Positions 34,931-46,009 of a stretch of DNA of 64,000 nucleotides are shown in pieces (the stretch's first letter is position 1; every line of letters starts with the position of its first letter). Location of the stretch: contig JAULSU010000001.1 of assembly GCA_030512335.1 (NCBI GenBank), positions 2,480,001-2,544,000 on the forward strand, read 5' to 3'. The position numbers and the translations under genes are program-made. Below the pieces are notes generated by a model. It was not told the origin of the DNA and searched no databases. It saw nothing but the letters and a program-made list of their open reading frames with translations. The stretch comes from Immersiella caudata (taxonomy: Eukaryota; Ascomycota; Sordariomycetes; Sordariales; Lasiosphaeriaceae).

Positions 34931-37822
34931 TCATTGCGTCTCCGCCTCCTTTGTCTTCCAAAACTGAACGAGTCGGCTAAGCCTCTTGGTCTTGCTCACT
35001 TTGGTCTTTCTTTCAGGCTCGCTGTCCATCGACACTTCCATCGACAGTTTGCTTCGCTCTCCATGCGAGCTGCTGATCAGCCGGCTGAGGCTTGCCAGGC
35101 TGGACCGTCTTCGGCCAAATGCCGTTGAAGTAAACGAGGCAGGTCTTGGCTGATCGCTCAGAGGACCAGGCTGCCGGGCTTGAGGGTGCTGGGCGAAAAT
35201 GCTGTCCCGAGTCATGGTAGAATTGCTGCTTGTCAGAGATGGGATGTCATCTACAGATATCCGAACCTCTGGGCCAGGCTCCCCCATGAGGAGCGACTGA
35301 AAATTGTCTTCTGTGATCGACGACGGTGCGGTTGAGATACGGTGCGCATCATACGACATTGGTGATCTTGGCGACGGGAAAGCTGACGACTGGGTCATTG
35401 AATAGGGGCTAATCGGGGCCAAGGACGCGGTCGGAAGGTTGAGCGGGCTAACATCAACAGGTGCCAGATCCCTTCCCCTGAGAGCATGGCGAGGAGACGG
35501 CGTCGCGGAGTCCATCGACGTCCGCGTGATGATCGAAGAGCTGTTCCATCGTGGTTGTTCTTCGAGTATGACTTCTTCATGCAGAGAAGTGCTAGAATGA
35601 TTGAACTTCATTCTTGGTGTCCCCTGTGGCTTGCTGTTATCAACTGACGAAACTGCGACTTCTGCCTCTGGTGTTTCAGCGGGTGCAGCGGAAGTCTCAA
35701 TTGATGAAAGCTTCTCAGCGACAATTTCGGGAAGAGGAGTATCCTTCTGGGTTAGCGCAGCAGACTGAGGCTTCTCTCCGGGTGTCGGCTCTCCAACGGG
35801 CGTGGACTGTCCAGTCGATTTGGTAGCAGAGCCTTCCTCATCCTCCTCATCTTCCTCAAATACATCGGCCATTGTTGAGCTGCTGCCAAATCGAGGAAAA
35901 CCAAGTCGCCCGGCATCAAACGGTGCCATCTCCGGGGCACTTTCAGCTCGCCTATGGTGATAGTGCATTCCCGGGCCAGTGAACCGACTCATGCCTGCAG
36001 CGCTGTGCAGCTGCTTTTTTACCAACCCGCCAGCTCGCTGGGCGGCTTCCCATTCCGGATTCCGTGGCAGTGGTGTGTTGAAAGGTCCAAGAGCTGCGTC
36101 AAGATCAATCATGGGATAAGACGTATCTTCGTCTGGGAGAGATGAAGAGCCCCAAGCATCATCCACGTCATCCGAAGTTGAGTCCGTCACCAACAACGAG
36201 GGGACAATGGGTTCGGGCTCGGGTGACATCTCCATGAACCCCTCTTCCTCGTGTCCCATGCCCCTAGCCCCTGACAGAGGAAGCGGTGGGGGTGTCGGTG
36301 CTCGCCGCTTTTGCTTCCCATGTCGGGTCTTAGACTTACGAGACAGGATGGAACCTGCCCACGTCTTGACCTTCTTCTGCTTCTTGCTCCGCTTCTTGGT
36401 CAACGGTTTAAGCCCGGCTCCGTCCGCAGCTTGCCTTTCAAGCGTGTCGGATGCTTCGTTGGTTGGGCACGATACGGCGGGGGCTGTTGTTCCTTTCTGC
36501 GACTCCGCGGAGCTGACGCTCACGGGCCGAGAGCGGGTAGGAGAAGCCGCGACGAATGGGTCAAGACCGAAGAACGACCATTTCTTGCTCGACTTTGTCG
36601 GACTGGGAGTGGCTGGAGCAATGGCGGCGGTTAGGCCAGCAGGAGGAATGGCCCCCAGGAAAGGGATGGATCCCCTCCTCCTTGGTGACGGCAGAGGCTG
36701 TTCCTGTTCTTCGGTTTGGGTGCGCTCCAGGATTGCGCCGGCAGTGCTCGGACGAGATTCGTTCAACTTCGGAGTCGAGCTGAAACCTACAGGCGAATGG
36801 AGTTCACGGTCAGGATTGGTGACAGATATTACGGATGATATGCTGCCAGAAACGGAGTGTCCAGGGCGCGCTGTGACCGTGCTGGACGTTTCGTTGGACA
36901 CGAGAGACAATGGCCGTGGAATGAACTCCAGCGTATCTGAAAAGCCAACTCTGTTTCGCGCATGAGGCCTAGCAATGGGCTCAGGTTCCGGCGCTGAAGG
37001 CAAAGCCTCTTTGGTTGTCGTCTCAGCGGTCGCGTCGGTCACTGGTGTTTTTGCCAAGTCTGGCTCTGATGGCGCAGCCTTCGGAACTAGGAAATCACCC
37101 TTGTCAGGAAGGATTGCAGGGCTGGCAGGCGCACTGCTTCCTCGGAGATTCTGGTTAGGTGAAGGGAGAATGATGGAGGCAAGATCATGGCTCGAAATTG
37201 CAGCAGATCTTCGGTGTGCGTGGCCACGGGGTCTGCTGGGTCTGGTCGGCTGCAGCATTGGCGAGCCCATGCCACTTTCAGATTTTGTAGGACTGCTGCT
37301 CAACACCGTGACCGCGTCGCCCGCCCGGATATTGCCCCCCACAAATTCACTACCTCCTCTGCGGTGGCCAGCAGGCCGAACAGGAATTGATCTGGGGGAT
37401 TCCGGCGCCGAAGGAGACTTTGGTGGTATCAGGAAGGCATTTTCGACGATTTGGGGGGATGGGAGAGAAGCCCCGGGGTTGAAAGAGAACGCCGGGAGAG
37501 CGGGTGATCTTAGTTTTGGCTTCTCGCCATCCGTGGAAATCACCAAACCAGGCTCCTGCGAGCCCATAGCCGATCGTGGCCGCCGTCCTGTGGCTCGAGA
37601 AAATGACGAAGGGGCTGAGGAAGATGATGGCCGCGCGGGAAAAACGAAAGGTGGGTTCGGCGGGGGAGGTGGTTGCGGCGACGTCTGTGGGCTCCCAACT
37701 GGTGCGTCTGGCGAGGATACACCGGCGTCTGTGGGGGCAACAAAACAAGGCGTGATTTCGTTGCTGAAGCCGTCCGCAATGGAGGCTCCTACCATCATGT
37801 CGGGTCCATCTGTGGCTGCCAT
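34931..37822 (-). CDS. Large Ser/Pro-rich disordered protein ('cell wall proline-rich' type)
   Basis: Single-exon frame of 963 residues starting at the ATG at 37822; upstream the frame opens only with TTG. It resembles a conserved Pezizomycotina family often labelled cell wall proline-rich protein, but there is no signal peptide or GPI signal, so a cell-wall location is doubtful. Conserved islands in the disorder include AGHRRGGSEFVGG (about residues 151-163), GHAHRRSAAISSHDL, KKWSFFGLDPF, a strongly basic lysine/arginine block around KKRSKKQKKVKTWAGSILSRKSK, and the C-terminal KRLSRLVQFWKTKE. HRRGGS at 153-158 fits H-x-R-x-x-S, the site preferred by NDR/LATS kinases (Cbk1, Orb6, COT1), and more sites of this kind follow. 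A role in polarity or morphogenesis signalling is a guess. Confidence 0.8.
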   Translation of the reverse strand: MAATDGPDMMVGASIADGFSNEITPCFVAPTDAGVSSPDAPVGSPQTSPQPPPPPNPPFVFPARPSSSSAPSSFSRATGRRPRSAMGSQEPGLVISTDGEKPKLRSPALPAFSFNPGASLPSPQIVENAFLIPPKSPSAPESPRSIPVRPAGHRRGGSEFVGGNIRAGDAVTVLSSSPTKSESGMGSPMLQPTRPSRPRGHAHRRSAAISSHDLASIILPSPNQNLRGSSAPASPAILPDKGDFLVPKAAPSEPDLAKTPVTDATAETTTKEALPSAPEPEPIARPHARNRVGFSDTLEFIPRPLSLVSNETSSTVTARPGHSVSGSISSVISVTNPDRELHSPVGFSSTPKLNESRPSTAGAILERTQTEEQEQPLPSPRRRGSIPFLGAIPPAGLTAAIAPATPSPTKSSKKWSFFGLDPFVAASPTRSRPVSVSSAESQKGTTAPAVSCPTNEASDTLERQAADGAGLKPLTKKRSKKQKKVKTWAGSILSRKSKTRHGKQKRRAPTPPPLPLSGARGMGHEEEGFMEMSPEPEPIVPSLLVTDSTSDDVDDAWGSSSLPDEDTSYPMIDLDAALGPFNTPLPRNPEWEAAQRAGGLVKKQLHSAAGMSRFTGPGMHYHHRRAESAPEMAPFDAGRLGFPRFGSSSTMADVFEEDEEDEEGSATKSTGQSTPVGEPTPGEKPQSAALTQKDTPLPEIVAEKLSSIETSAAPAETPEAEVAVSSVDNSKPQGTPRMKFNHSSTSLHEEVILEEQPRWNSSSIITRTSMDSATPSPRHALRGRDLAPVDVSPLNLPTASLAPISPYSMTQSSAFPSPRSPMSYDAHRISTAPSSITEDNFQSLLMGEPGPEVRISVDDIPSLTSSNSTMTRDSIFAQHPQARQPGPLSDQPRPASFTSTAFGRRRSSLASLSRLISSSHGERSKLSMEVSMDSEPERKTKVSKTKRLSRLVQFWKTKEAETQ

Positions 37823-40800
37823 CTTCCCAAGCCGCTCCGCGGCGCCAGAAGCGATGGACAACTCAAACACAAACGGGTGACATGGATTGTCTCGAGCAAG
37901 AACTAAATCGCCGAGCAGAGGTAGATGCAATCGGAATCGTAGGTATTGGGCTTGAACAATGTCGCAAAATGTACGATGTTGGCGATTAGAGTGGAATTAA
38001 ATAGCCTGCAATCTGGGAGACTGTGGAATCGTCAGCACCGGATCGCGTCGTCCATCTCTTGGGATATTCAGGCCGACGAAGCCCACGACAGATTGTGCGC
38101 GCCTCAAAGACCTGGAATGGAAATCCACGAAAGCGACGCGCGAGCGAACGAAGAGCCAATGAAGCCTACCTCAAAAACCGATCGAGTGCAGATATGCCAG
38201 GGAAACAGCGCAGACAAGAATTAGGCAGGTAACGCTGCTTCTAGAAATCAAGATGTTTGAATGTACCAAAGGAGTGGACGGTCAAACCAGTGCAAATCTC
38301 AAGATCTGCGGCTGGAATTGAGCCAGGTTGGTGGAGGTTGTCGAAGATGTCGAGGTTGTCGCGACGGGAGTTGGAGGAAATTCGAAGGGGAGAGAGATGG
38401 ACCAGGTGGGTGCGGCGGGAATCCATACAACACGGCTTGAGTGGGACCTCCCGTAATGTCAGCAGTAAAACAAATGGTTCGCACTGTGGCTCCACTGCAA
38501 AGTGGGTCGCCAACAGCCCAGGCACGCCCGCCGCAACGAGACACCCGCCAGCAGCTGCGAAATCTTCCCAACTGGCCCAATGCTGACGGCTTGGAGACGT
38601 TGGCACCAGGTTTAGAGCCTCGACGGATTGTTTCTCCGGAAACACCTGGGCCGCCACGAGATAACAACCAGGTCGTGCGGCCTTTTGCGGGCAGGCGACA
38701 ACCCACGCCTTCCAAATAACCACATAAACAAGCATCCCTTCACCCCTCAACCGCCCTGTGATCTCGGCCGATGCTACGGTATGGTCGTAGCGAGGGGAAT
38801 CACCTACATACGCCGGCCAAAGGGCAGCCCCAGGTACCGCCGCCGCTGGAAGCATTTCAGCATTAGACATAACGACATTACCACCCTCATGTGGGAAACC
38901 TGACGACAAGCCGGCCCATCTACGGATCCATCCTGCTCAGTTTCCGCTCGCACAGCATCCACCAGGTTCTCCAGTTTTTGTTTCCTGCGCAGCTGATAAG
39001 AACGGGTTTCTAGAGCTTCCAGGTCGGCGGGGACATCAAACAGTCTCAAGAACTCTCCGCGACTCCGCGACTCCTGAGTGCCCATCACGGATGGCCCGCC
39101 TCGTCTGTGCCGGGCTATCGAGATTGTCCCCATCCAAACATTGCACGTGGCTTCGTTGGTGGATGTTCAAATCTATCCTCCGATTGCACTGCTAATTACC
39201 TTCGCACCCCATTCGCAAGTCAACGATATGAGATGGAAAACTACGCGACGGCCTGCGCCTCACTCGCCGTCGCGTCAGGTACCCCGCTATTGTCCAATAC
39301 GGGCGGCGATGGAGCTGGTTAGCGTGACCGTCCCCTCCACGGTACCTGGATGATGGCCTGGGTGACCGCGTGCCTGGCTTAGGCGGCCTGGGCAAAATGC
39401 TGAGAGACAAGGGGCCCTCGCAAGTGGGTGTGCCGACTTGAAATCCTGCCCGCACTGTGCTGTTTTCCTGCATAACAAAACCATTAATGCCTGCCTCATC
39501 CGGTCTCGACAGCCCGGGGCGGTGAAGGGTCCGTCTGAAAGGCGGGGGGTTGCTCGACAACGATCCTCGACATCGATCACAGATCGCTTGCCTGATCGCT
39601 TGATGTGCGACTTCGTCACCAGATCTACTAACTACCGAGGGATTTCTTCGTCTGATCGATCCAGAACAGGTGTTCGTCCCCATGAGGGGTAGGAGGTTCG
39701 CAAGATCCGCTGCGCAAAGACGGGGCAGAAGCCGGGCTGACGACCTTGGACAACGGCTTACCCGGAAGAGACGGGTGTGAGAGAAGCGCAAAATTTTCAT
39801 CCAACGCAGCAGATGGTATACGCTGTGCTTTCACCGGCGATTCGAGCTTCTATTTCGTTAGCGGCGCTGACCACACACCGTCCCTGGGCCTTGCAGCATC
39901 CTGATGCAAGCGTGCCCCTTCATCGACCACTGTGAGCTCGTAACGCCCACACACCTGAGGCGCACGGACAAATTCTGCATAGATGCTACGGCTATTCAGC
40001 CGGAGCAAAGAGAAGTCAAGAGGAAGCAAGACCCCTTCGGGACCCCAAGGGGCAACAGATGCTCCCTTCGAGCGCTTCGAGCCATTCAAGGGCCGCGAAT
40101 GTGCTGCAGCGGCCTGCGGCCTGCGAGCTTGCAAATCGCGATGGATCGATCTGTGAGGTTCGCCCCCTGGATACTGTTGGCATGCGGGTCCAGTAAACTT
40201 CACATGCATCGCGGGCGCTGGGTGTTCTGCGTGCATCCTGGCCTGCACATGTTGCGCCCGTCACCAGCGCTTGCATCCACAGTATGCAAGGACAAAGCAA
40301 GAGAAGGGTCCAGATGTCTGGCAGGCCCTTCTGCCGCTCGCGTGCTGCGAACTGGTGCTCCGTAACCGGGACGTCCTGCGTTGGAGGGGTTCGTTTGCAG
40401 CATTAGATCATCCTTCGCGATCGAGCTCAACGGCTTTGAATCCGAAATGTCGGCGATTTTAGCGCCTCACAAGCGCAAGCTCGCGCGCCGAGGGAGAATC
40501 GGGGGATATTATTCTGCGGCTCCGTGCCGGTTTTGATCGCCATAATCTCAATAAGCATTCTTCGAAATTTCCAGGGCGGCAGAGGGGCGGTCACCACTTA
40601 ACGCGCTCTCCCTGTGATCTTAAGAATAGACGCAGACGGGCGGGGCTTTGGCTCGAACAGATTGCGCGCCGAGCAAGCAATCGCTTGCAAATGACGACAC
40701 TCATCTCCGGCCCCAGAGATTCAGAAATGAGTAGAGGCCACAGTGGACAGAGCCCGCCCAGCTAGAGACCCTGGCACCGAGGCTGGTGACCTTTGAAGAC

Positions 40801-41472
40801 CCGAGTTGATTTTAAATCGAATGGAAATTTTGTTCCTGCATACGGTTGGAAATGAAAAGCCGATGCTTGCCTGTCAATAATAGGTCTTTGCCCATCTATC
40901 CCAGGGGCCCTACAGGAGGCCCCAGCAGAATAACAGCCTGGCTATTGCCTGTAAAACGCATTGCCGGGTTTTCGATAGGCTCAATTGCAACGCGATCCCG
41001 AAAAGCTTCCAATTCCCGTCATCCCTAGCGCCCGCACACCTAGAATTGGGACGGTAGAGTTTGCCTAGGGTCCAGCCCTCAACCATACTGAGTACCGCGT
41101 CCCACTGTGCCGACGAAGCCCCTCACGGAGTGTGAGGACAACATCGCCGCCTGTGAGGGGGATGGCAAGGTTTACGGATTTTGCCCCTAGTTTCTTGCAA
41201 TACTGGAGATTCAGCTACTTAGCTAGTAGGTAGCAAGTTCTGACAGCGATTTCACCAACTCATCGTCTGGTCGCACCCCTTTTATCTCCAATGCAGTCGC
41301 AGTGGGGCGGCGGCTCTCCACGCCACACGTTCAGCCACAAACTTAAACTTTGGAGTGGTGAAGCCGCAGCCCCCGCAATTCTGCCACCCAAATTACTTGA
41401 CCGCCTGAAATTTATCCAGCCGCCGCGGATTGTCGAGTTTGTCGCGGCCAAGTACCAAATTCAATATCAACC
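37823..41472. other. Gene-poor region of 3.6 kb
   Basis: This is the longest stretch without a supportable gene. Composition is similar to the rest of the window, with no AT-rich or repeat-induced-mutation look. Many frames of 60-220 codons occur on both strands, but I recognise no domain, transposase or convincing splice structure. It holds the promoters of the proline-rich gene and, at the right end, of cgr1. The best candidate frame is listed separately at 38804-39133. Confidence 0.5.
38804..39133 (-). CDS. Possible small hypothetical protein
   Basis: An ATG-initiated frame of 109 codons. Its first two thirds look protein-like, with an amphipathic helical stretch EFLRLFDVPADLEALETRSYQLRRKQKLENLVDAVRAE-type pattern. 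A 54-base GT...AG segment inside it (38899-38846) could be an in-frame intron. No domain is recognised, and random frames of this size are common in this GC-rich DNA, so it may not be a gene. Confidence 0.2.
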   Translation of the reverse strand: MGTISIARHRRGGPSVMGTQESRSRGEFLRLFDVPADLEALETRSYQLRRKQKLENLVDAVRAETEQDGSVDGPACRQVSHMRVVMSLCLMLKCFQRRRYLGLPFGRRM

Positions 41473-41953
41473 ATGTCGACCATAGTAGAGGCTGGCGCAC
41501 AAGCGCCGGAGAAGCCTCTGGGCATGAGGAAGAATGGTATGTCCACACCTGCGCTGAATGCTCAGGAATTGCGACTTGCGTGCTGACCGGTAATTCAACC
41601 CGCAGGCAAGCAGTGGCATGCCCCCAAAAAGGCCTTCCGCCCAGGCTCCGGCCTGACATCCTACGAGCAACGCGCGAAGCTTAGGGTGGCACAGCAGCTG
41701 GTGAAGGCGAAGGAGAAGGAGATGAAGGATGAAAAGGAAGAGGAGCGCCAGGTAGGTTGAGCGCACGGCACTGTTGGATAAGAGTGCATGGCTGACATTT
41801 GGTGACTTGCAGAGACGCATAACTGCGCTCAAGGAGAAGCGTGCGGCGAAGGAGGAGAAGGAGCGGTATGAGAAGATGGCGGAGAAGATGCACAAGAAGC
41901 GGGTAGAGAGGTTGAAGCGCAAGGAGAAGCGCAACAAGTTGCTCAACTCGTGA
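41473..41953 (+). CDS. cgr1: rRNA-processing protein Cgr1
   Basis: Three exons, 41473-41536, 41606-41751 and 41813-41953, with introns of 69 and 61 bases; 116 residues. Cgr1 is a small nucleolar protein needed for pre-60S ribosomal RNA processing. The N-terminus continues into the family signature GKQWHAPKKAFRPGSGLTSYEQR, and almost all of the rest is a long, highly charged lysine/glutamate helix (KEKEMKDEKEEERQ, EKMAEKMHKKRVERLKRKEKR) ending in NKLLNS, as in other Cgr1 proteins. Both introns fall at clean GTATGT and GTAGGT donors and keep frame. Length fits the family. Confidence 0.94.
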
Positions 41954-42949
41954 GCGGCCCAAAGAGCTGCGTGGTGAAGAAGAAGATCCTCCAGTTCTAG
42001 TTGCAAAGCGACTCGGCTGTTGTGCTGAAGCAGCAGTCGGCTGGCAGAGGCCAAGTATCGCGGGGAAAGGTACCATTGACGATGCGCCATGGGGCTAGGT
42101 TGGTGACAACTGACTGCCTTCTGTCATGGGGCTGCTCATCTGTCCACATTATACGGGCAGCTGGCAAGGGAGATGGTTTACGCCTCCCCAGCATCGATAT
42201 TGTAGTTGCTTCGAGGTCCTGAAACTGCCCAATCGCTTTGGCCGAAGAGTGCTTGGGTTACCCGATAAACAGATAGCCGTTTCATCTGAGATTGCCCAGT
42301 TGAAGCGTTGCAGCAAAGGCAAGATCACCATTTGTGTCTTACGTGTTGCCAATGTCTCTGGCGCCTGGTCTGTGTTGCACCGTTGGCTTGGTGAAACCCC
42401 GGCCAGGCCGAGCTGGGGATAAGTAACTGTGAGCTACTCTGTATGTTTGCCAAGAAACGAGGCTGGCGGTCGATAGCCGAAGCTGCCTTGAAAGCACTTC
42501 CCGTAACACACAGTTCATCTTGTCAAGAAAATGACCTTCCGCCAAACCCTAACCCTGACACAACCCGTTACTTTCCCCCAGTCTCGAGTGTTGTTGCGCA
42601 CAGACGAATGGGTCATGGTACCCAGTTCAGGCCGCGCATTAGGGGATGAGCTTGAGGAGGTCTTTATCCTGACCAAGCCAATCGAAGGATGTCACCAAAA
42701 TCTCACCCAGCGCAATCCGAGAAGCTCGACACGGTATCAATTGCAGAGTGAGCATGTGTTTACCCCCATTCATACCATCTCCTGTCCGAGTGCGCCCACC
42801 CCTCACCACCGCGACTAGCGACTCCAGACCTTAGCAATCCAGCGATCTCGGCAACGCTCCGACGACCGAACTTCCTACTTCCGAGCAGCCGTCTCAACAA
42901 CAACCCTCAATCTTTCCCCCTCCCTCGACAAACCGAACCAGCTGCCAAA
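41954..42949. other. Intergenic between cgr1 and the ELMO gene
   Basis: About 1 kb. A short CCCTAACCC at 42546-42554 resembles half a telomere repeat unit but is isolated. No gene is recognised. Confidence 0.5.
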
Positions 42950-45127
42950 ATGGACCAAGCCGACATCCCGGCGCTCCTCTCGCGCCTAGCCTCGGACGAA
43001 GACGCTGCCCGCAAAATGGCCGTCTTCAAACTCCAATCGTCCATCAACGACCCCGCCTTCGCAGATGTCTTCATATCCTCCGGCGGCCTCGTCATTCTCC
43101 GCCGCCTCATCATGACCACCGGCGGAAACACACTTGCCTACTCTCTCCAATCCCTGAGCCGCCTGCTCGAAGTCGACATGGGCTGGGACATCTTTGAGGG
43201 TACAGCTGCAGGAGACTTGGTGGAACGGGTGGTCGAATTGATTGTACACAACCCGCTGGTCAATATTCTACGGGGCGCCATGTCGATACTGGTCGCGCTG
43301 GTGGGCCATAGCCAGAGCACGGCAAGGGGGATGGTGAGAACTCCGGGGACATTTGGATTTCGAGCGCTGAAGCCGGCGGTGGCGGTATATCCGCAGTTTT
43401 TCGAGCTGGTGATTATGCAGCTGCAGAGCGCGGACCACGCGCTGTGTGCGAACGCGTTGATGTTGATCAATGCGTTGATTAGGGATGCAGTAGGCGGCGA
43501 TGGGGGCCAGCAGGGGGGGAAGGGGACAGGGGGAGAGGAATGGTCGAAGTTTATCAAGAGGTTGCAGGATCTAGGGTTGATCAAGGCGGTGTATAACTTG
43601 CTGCAGAGTAGTTCTTTGCAGGACCTGGCGCATCCGCTGCTGGAGTTCCAGAGCTTGACGAAGGTGCTGTTGAGGAAGTGGAGGGAGGTGAGGGTGGATT
43701 TAGAGAGGCCGGAGCACCGGCGGGCGCTGAAAGGGTTGCATTTGGCGAGCGCGCCGGACCGGAAGCACCTGAATGGGGTTGGGACAGTTGCGGCAGTAGC
43801 GGGAGCGGAGGAGGGGGATGGGAAGAAGGGAAGCCGAAGGCACAATCCGGAAAAGTGGAGGAGGTTAGGATTCGAGACGGAATCACCGGCGATGGAGTTT
43901 GAGACGGCGGGGTTCTTGGGGATGATGGATTTGACGGACTATGTGAGGAAGAATGAGGATGGGTTTCAGAAGTTGCTGCTGGAGCAGTCTAGCCGGCCAC
44001 TGAATGAGCGGTGTCCGGTGGCAAGAGCGAGCTTGGCGGTCACCATGATTCTCTATGACCATTTTGAGGTGGATAAGTCGGATCTGGAGGATATCAGGGG
44101 GTATCAGTTAATGGATGGGCAGAAGCCGAACGACAAGCTGTTTCGCCCACTACTTTTGCAATGGTCGCGGCTTCACACAGCGGGTCTGCACGCCTTTTTC
44201 CGGATGTGGAAGGCGACTGGGGCGGAGAGGGATGACTTTGATAAGGTCGCTGAGCTTGTGCGCATTCTGGTTGAGCAGGTCGTCGGTCAGGCCAGCCGGA
44301 CGAAGGACGTCTTGGAGGTGGAGGACGACTTGCAAGAGTACGACGGTGGGCGGTTGAGGGAGCTGCAGATGGATCTGTTGGATCTTTCGTTTGAGGACCA
44401 ATGGGGGCCCCATCTCTACCAGGTGCGCGAAGAATTGAAGCATGAGGCGCTGCAGTTTGTCAAGGAGCAGCGAGTTCGCTGCCTCCTGCAAGGCTCGTGG
44501 TTCTCCAAGCCCATGCCGCGGGCACAGTTTGGCGTGGACCAAGCACCCAAGCGGAGGCTGTACCAACCCTGGAGATACGCCAAGCTATCCCACAATCGGC
44601 GCTACCTGCACTATGCCGACTTCCCAGAGCAACTGCAGCAGGATCCAGGACTGGATGCCCTGACGGAGAAGGTCGACCTCAGCACCATCAGCTCGGTCGT
44701 GTCCAATGTCTCAGCGCCAAGCGAGGTGGAAAGCCTCAGCAACAACACCGAATCCACCATGTCCACCTACCGCAATGGCCCCGCCCCACCCCAATCAGCA
44801 AAGCCGACGACAAAGATCACCATCTACAGCTTCGGCGAGGACATTGGCAAGGACGGAGGAGGTGAGCCAAAGGAACAGCCCATCCTGACGCTCTTCCCAC
44901 TGAACCACAGCCTCGCTTCGGAGTGGTTGGACGGGCTGTTGATGCTGCTAAATCAAGCACCCATCACGGCGGAGACGAACAAGCTGGTTACGTTGGTGAG
45001 CGAGTACGGACTCAAGATTCGCCTTCTTAATGTGCGGGTGGAGGCGGTGTACTCGGGTCCCGCGCCGGGGGCGGGGGTTGTCCCGAGTCGGGTGGGACTG
45101 GATGAGGATTATTTTTATGAGATTTAG
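42950..45127 (+). CDS. ELMO/CED-12 family protein with PH-like domain
   Basis: Single-exon frame of 725 residues from the ATG at 42950. ELMO proteins partner DOCK-type exchange factors to activate Rac/Cdc42 GTPases and so affect actin and polarity. Order of parts: an armadillo-like helical N-terminus (about residues 1-250, including LVILRRLIMTTGGNTLAYSLQSLSRLLE), a charged linker with a Lys/Arg-rich stretch (KKGSRRHNPEKWRRLGFE), an ELMO domain (about 330-470, with CPVARASLAVTMILYDHF and HTAGLHAFFRMWKATG) and a C-terminal PH-like domain (about 510-725, with YAKLSHNRRYLHYADF, LFPLNHSLASEWLDGLLMLL) interrupted by a Ser-rich insert. This matches the domain order of animal ELMO. No intron is needed. 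Confidence 0.92.
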   Translation: MDQADIPALLSRLASDEDAARKMAVFKLQSSINDPAFADVFISSGGLVILRRLIMTTGGNTLAYSLQSLSRLLEVDMGWDIFEGTAAGDLVERVVELIVHNPLVNILRGAMSILVALVGHSQSTARGMVRTPGTFGFRALKPAVAVYPQFFELVIMQLQSADHALCANALMLINALIRDAVGGDGGQQGGKGTGGEEWSKFIKRLQDLGLIKAVYNLLQSSSLQDLAHPLLEFQSLTKVLLRKWREVRVDLERPEHRRALKGLHLASAPDRKHLNGVGTVAAVAGAEEGDGKKGSRRHNPEKWRRLGFETESPAMEFETAGFLGMMDLTDYVRKNEDGFQKLLLEQSSRPLNERCPVARASLAVTMILYDHFEVDKSDLEDIRGYQLMDGQKPNDKLFRPLLLQWSRLHTAGLHAFFRMWKATGAERDDFDKVAELVRILVEQVVGQASRTKDVLEVEDDLQEYDGGRLRELQMDLLDLSFEDQWGPHLYQVREELKHEALQFVKEQRVRCLLQGSWFSKPMPRAQFGVDQAPKRRLYQPWRYAKLSHNRRYLHYADFPEQLQQDPGLDALTEKVDLSTISSVVSNVSAPSEVESLSNNTESTMSTYRNGPAPPQSAKPTTKITIYSFGEDIGKDGGGEPKEQPILTLFPLNHSLASEWLDGLLMLLNQAPITAETNKLVTLVSEYGLKIRLLNVRVEAVYSGPAPGAGVVPSRVGLDEDYFYEI

Positions 45128-46009
45128 AGATTTGCTTCGTTTTGCTTCGGATTTGAGTGCTGTATACCCCGTCTCCTGTCATTGGGGACTTTTGTTCAGT
45201 TAGATTAGGTAGATAAGCAGGCATTTGCTTTGAGCTTTGATCTAGGTCGGTGGTATGTGTAGGTTTAGAAAATGCAGCGTGTATGGAATCATTTGCCTAC
45301 ACCCAACGTGGGTATAAGTTTACCAACCTAAGGTAAGTTGACCCGTGTTTATGGTCACATCGCACGGATTCACGAGAGTGTGGGATCTCGTTGTGTTTCC
45401 GGTGAAGCTGCGTACCTAGCTAGTCCCATATTGGGTCAGGGGTAACTAGGTAAGGATGGGAAACAGACCTCACATGGGTTTGTTTTAACAATATAAGCTT
45501 ATATACTTGGTAGCTCTCCCAAGAGTGCCGCTTTTCAATTAACACTGTTAACCTGGAGAGGATGAAACTTCGCAAGTTACAGCGGTGAAGTTCTCTTCGG
45601 TGTCGCCCCCTCAACATCTTCACCCCGTCAGGGTAATAGCTCAGGTTGCCGCCAGCGCACGCCGATACTATTCGTCATCCACGTAGAAGATAATTGAGCC
45701 CCCATGAAATCTCTCAAAACCCCAATCATGGTTCTCCGTACTAAACTCAGACGCAGGCGACTGTGACCTTCCAGCAACAATTCGAGGAGCCAGAACGCTT
45801 TCCAGCCCAGGGAGGCAGCAATATGATTGCACCAGCACTTGGTGCAGTTATTTAACACGCGTTCCATCGAGAAGTACGCCAGCAAGGCAATACTAGCTCT
45901 CAAGCTTCCATCTTCAACTCTCTCGAAGCCTCCGACCAAATCCACACCGTCTGCTCTTTCTAGCAGTTCCACCCCACCCATCCTTCGCAACCCACAACAA
46001 TTAGCCTTC
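45128..46009. other. Intergenic, about 880 bases
   Basis: Lies between two plus-strand genes and should contain the ELMO 3' UTR and the promoter of the coiled-coil gene. Open frame runs from 45827 into the next gene's first exon without a better ATG. Nothing else is recognised. Confidence 0.5.

Noticed and set aside
36207..37880. Two long plus-strand frames (252 and 301 codons) opposite the proline-rich gene
   Set aside because: They lie antisense to a coherent 963-residue frame with conserved islands; low-complexity GC-rich coding DNA commonly leaves the reverse strand open, and the translations have no recognisable domain.
38241..38909. 222-codon minus-strand frame in the first gene-poor gap
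   Set aside because: It opens without a convincing ATG near the start, shows no domain, and frames of this size arise by chance in this composition.
42546..42554. CCCTAACCC resembling telomere repeats
   Set aside because: Only about one and a half units, with no further copies around it; likely chance.
43138..43845. 235-codon minus-strand frame opposite the ELMO gene
   Set aside because: The sense strand encodes a clear ELMO protein in one exon; the antisense translation has no domain.
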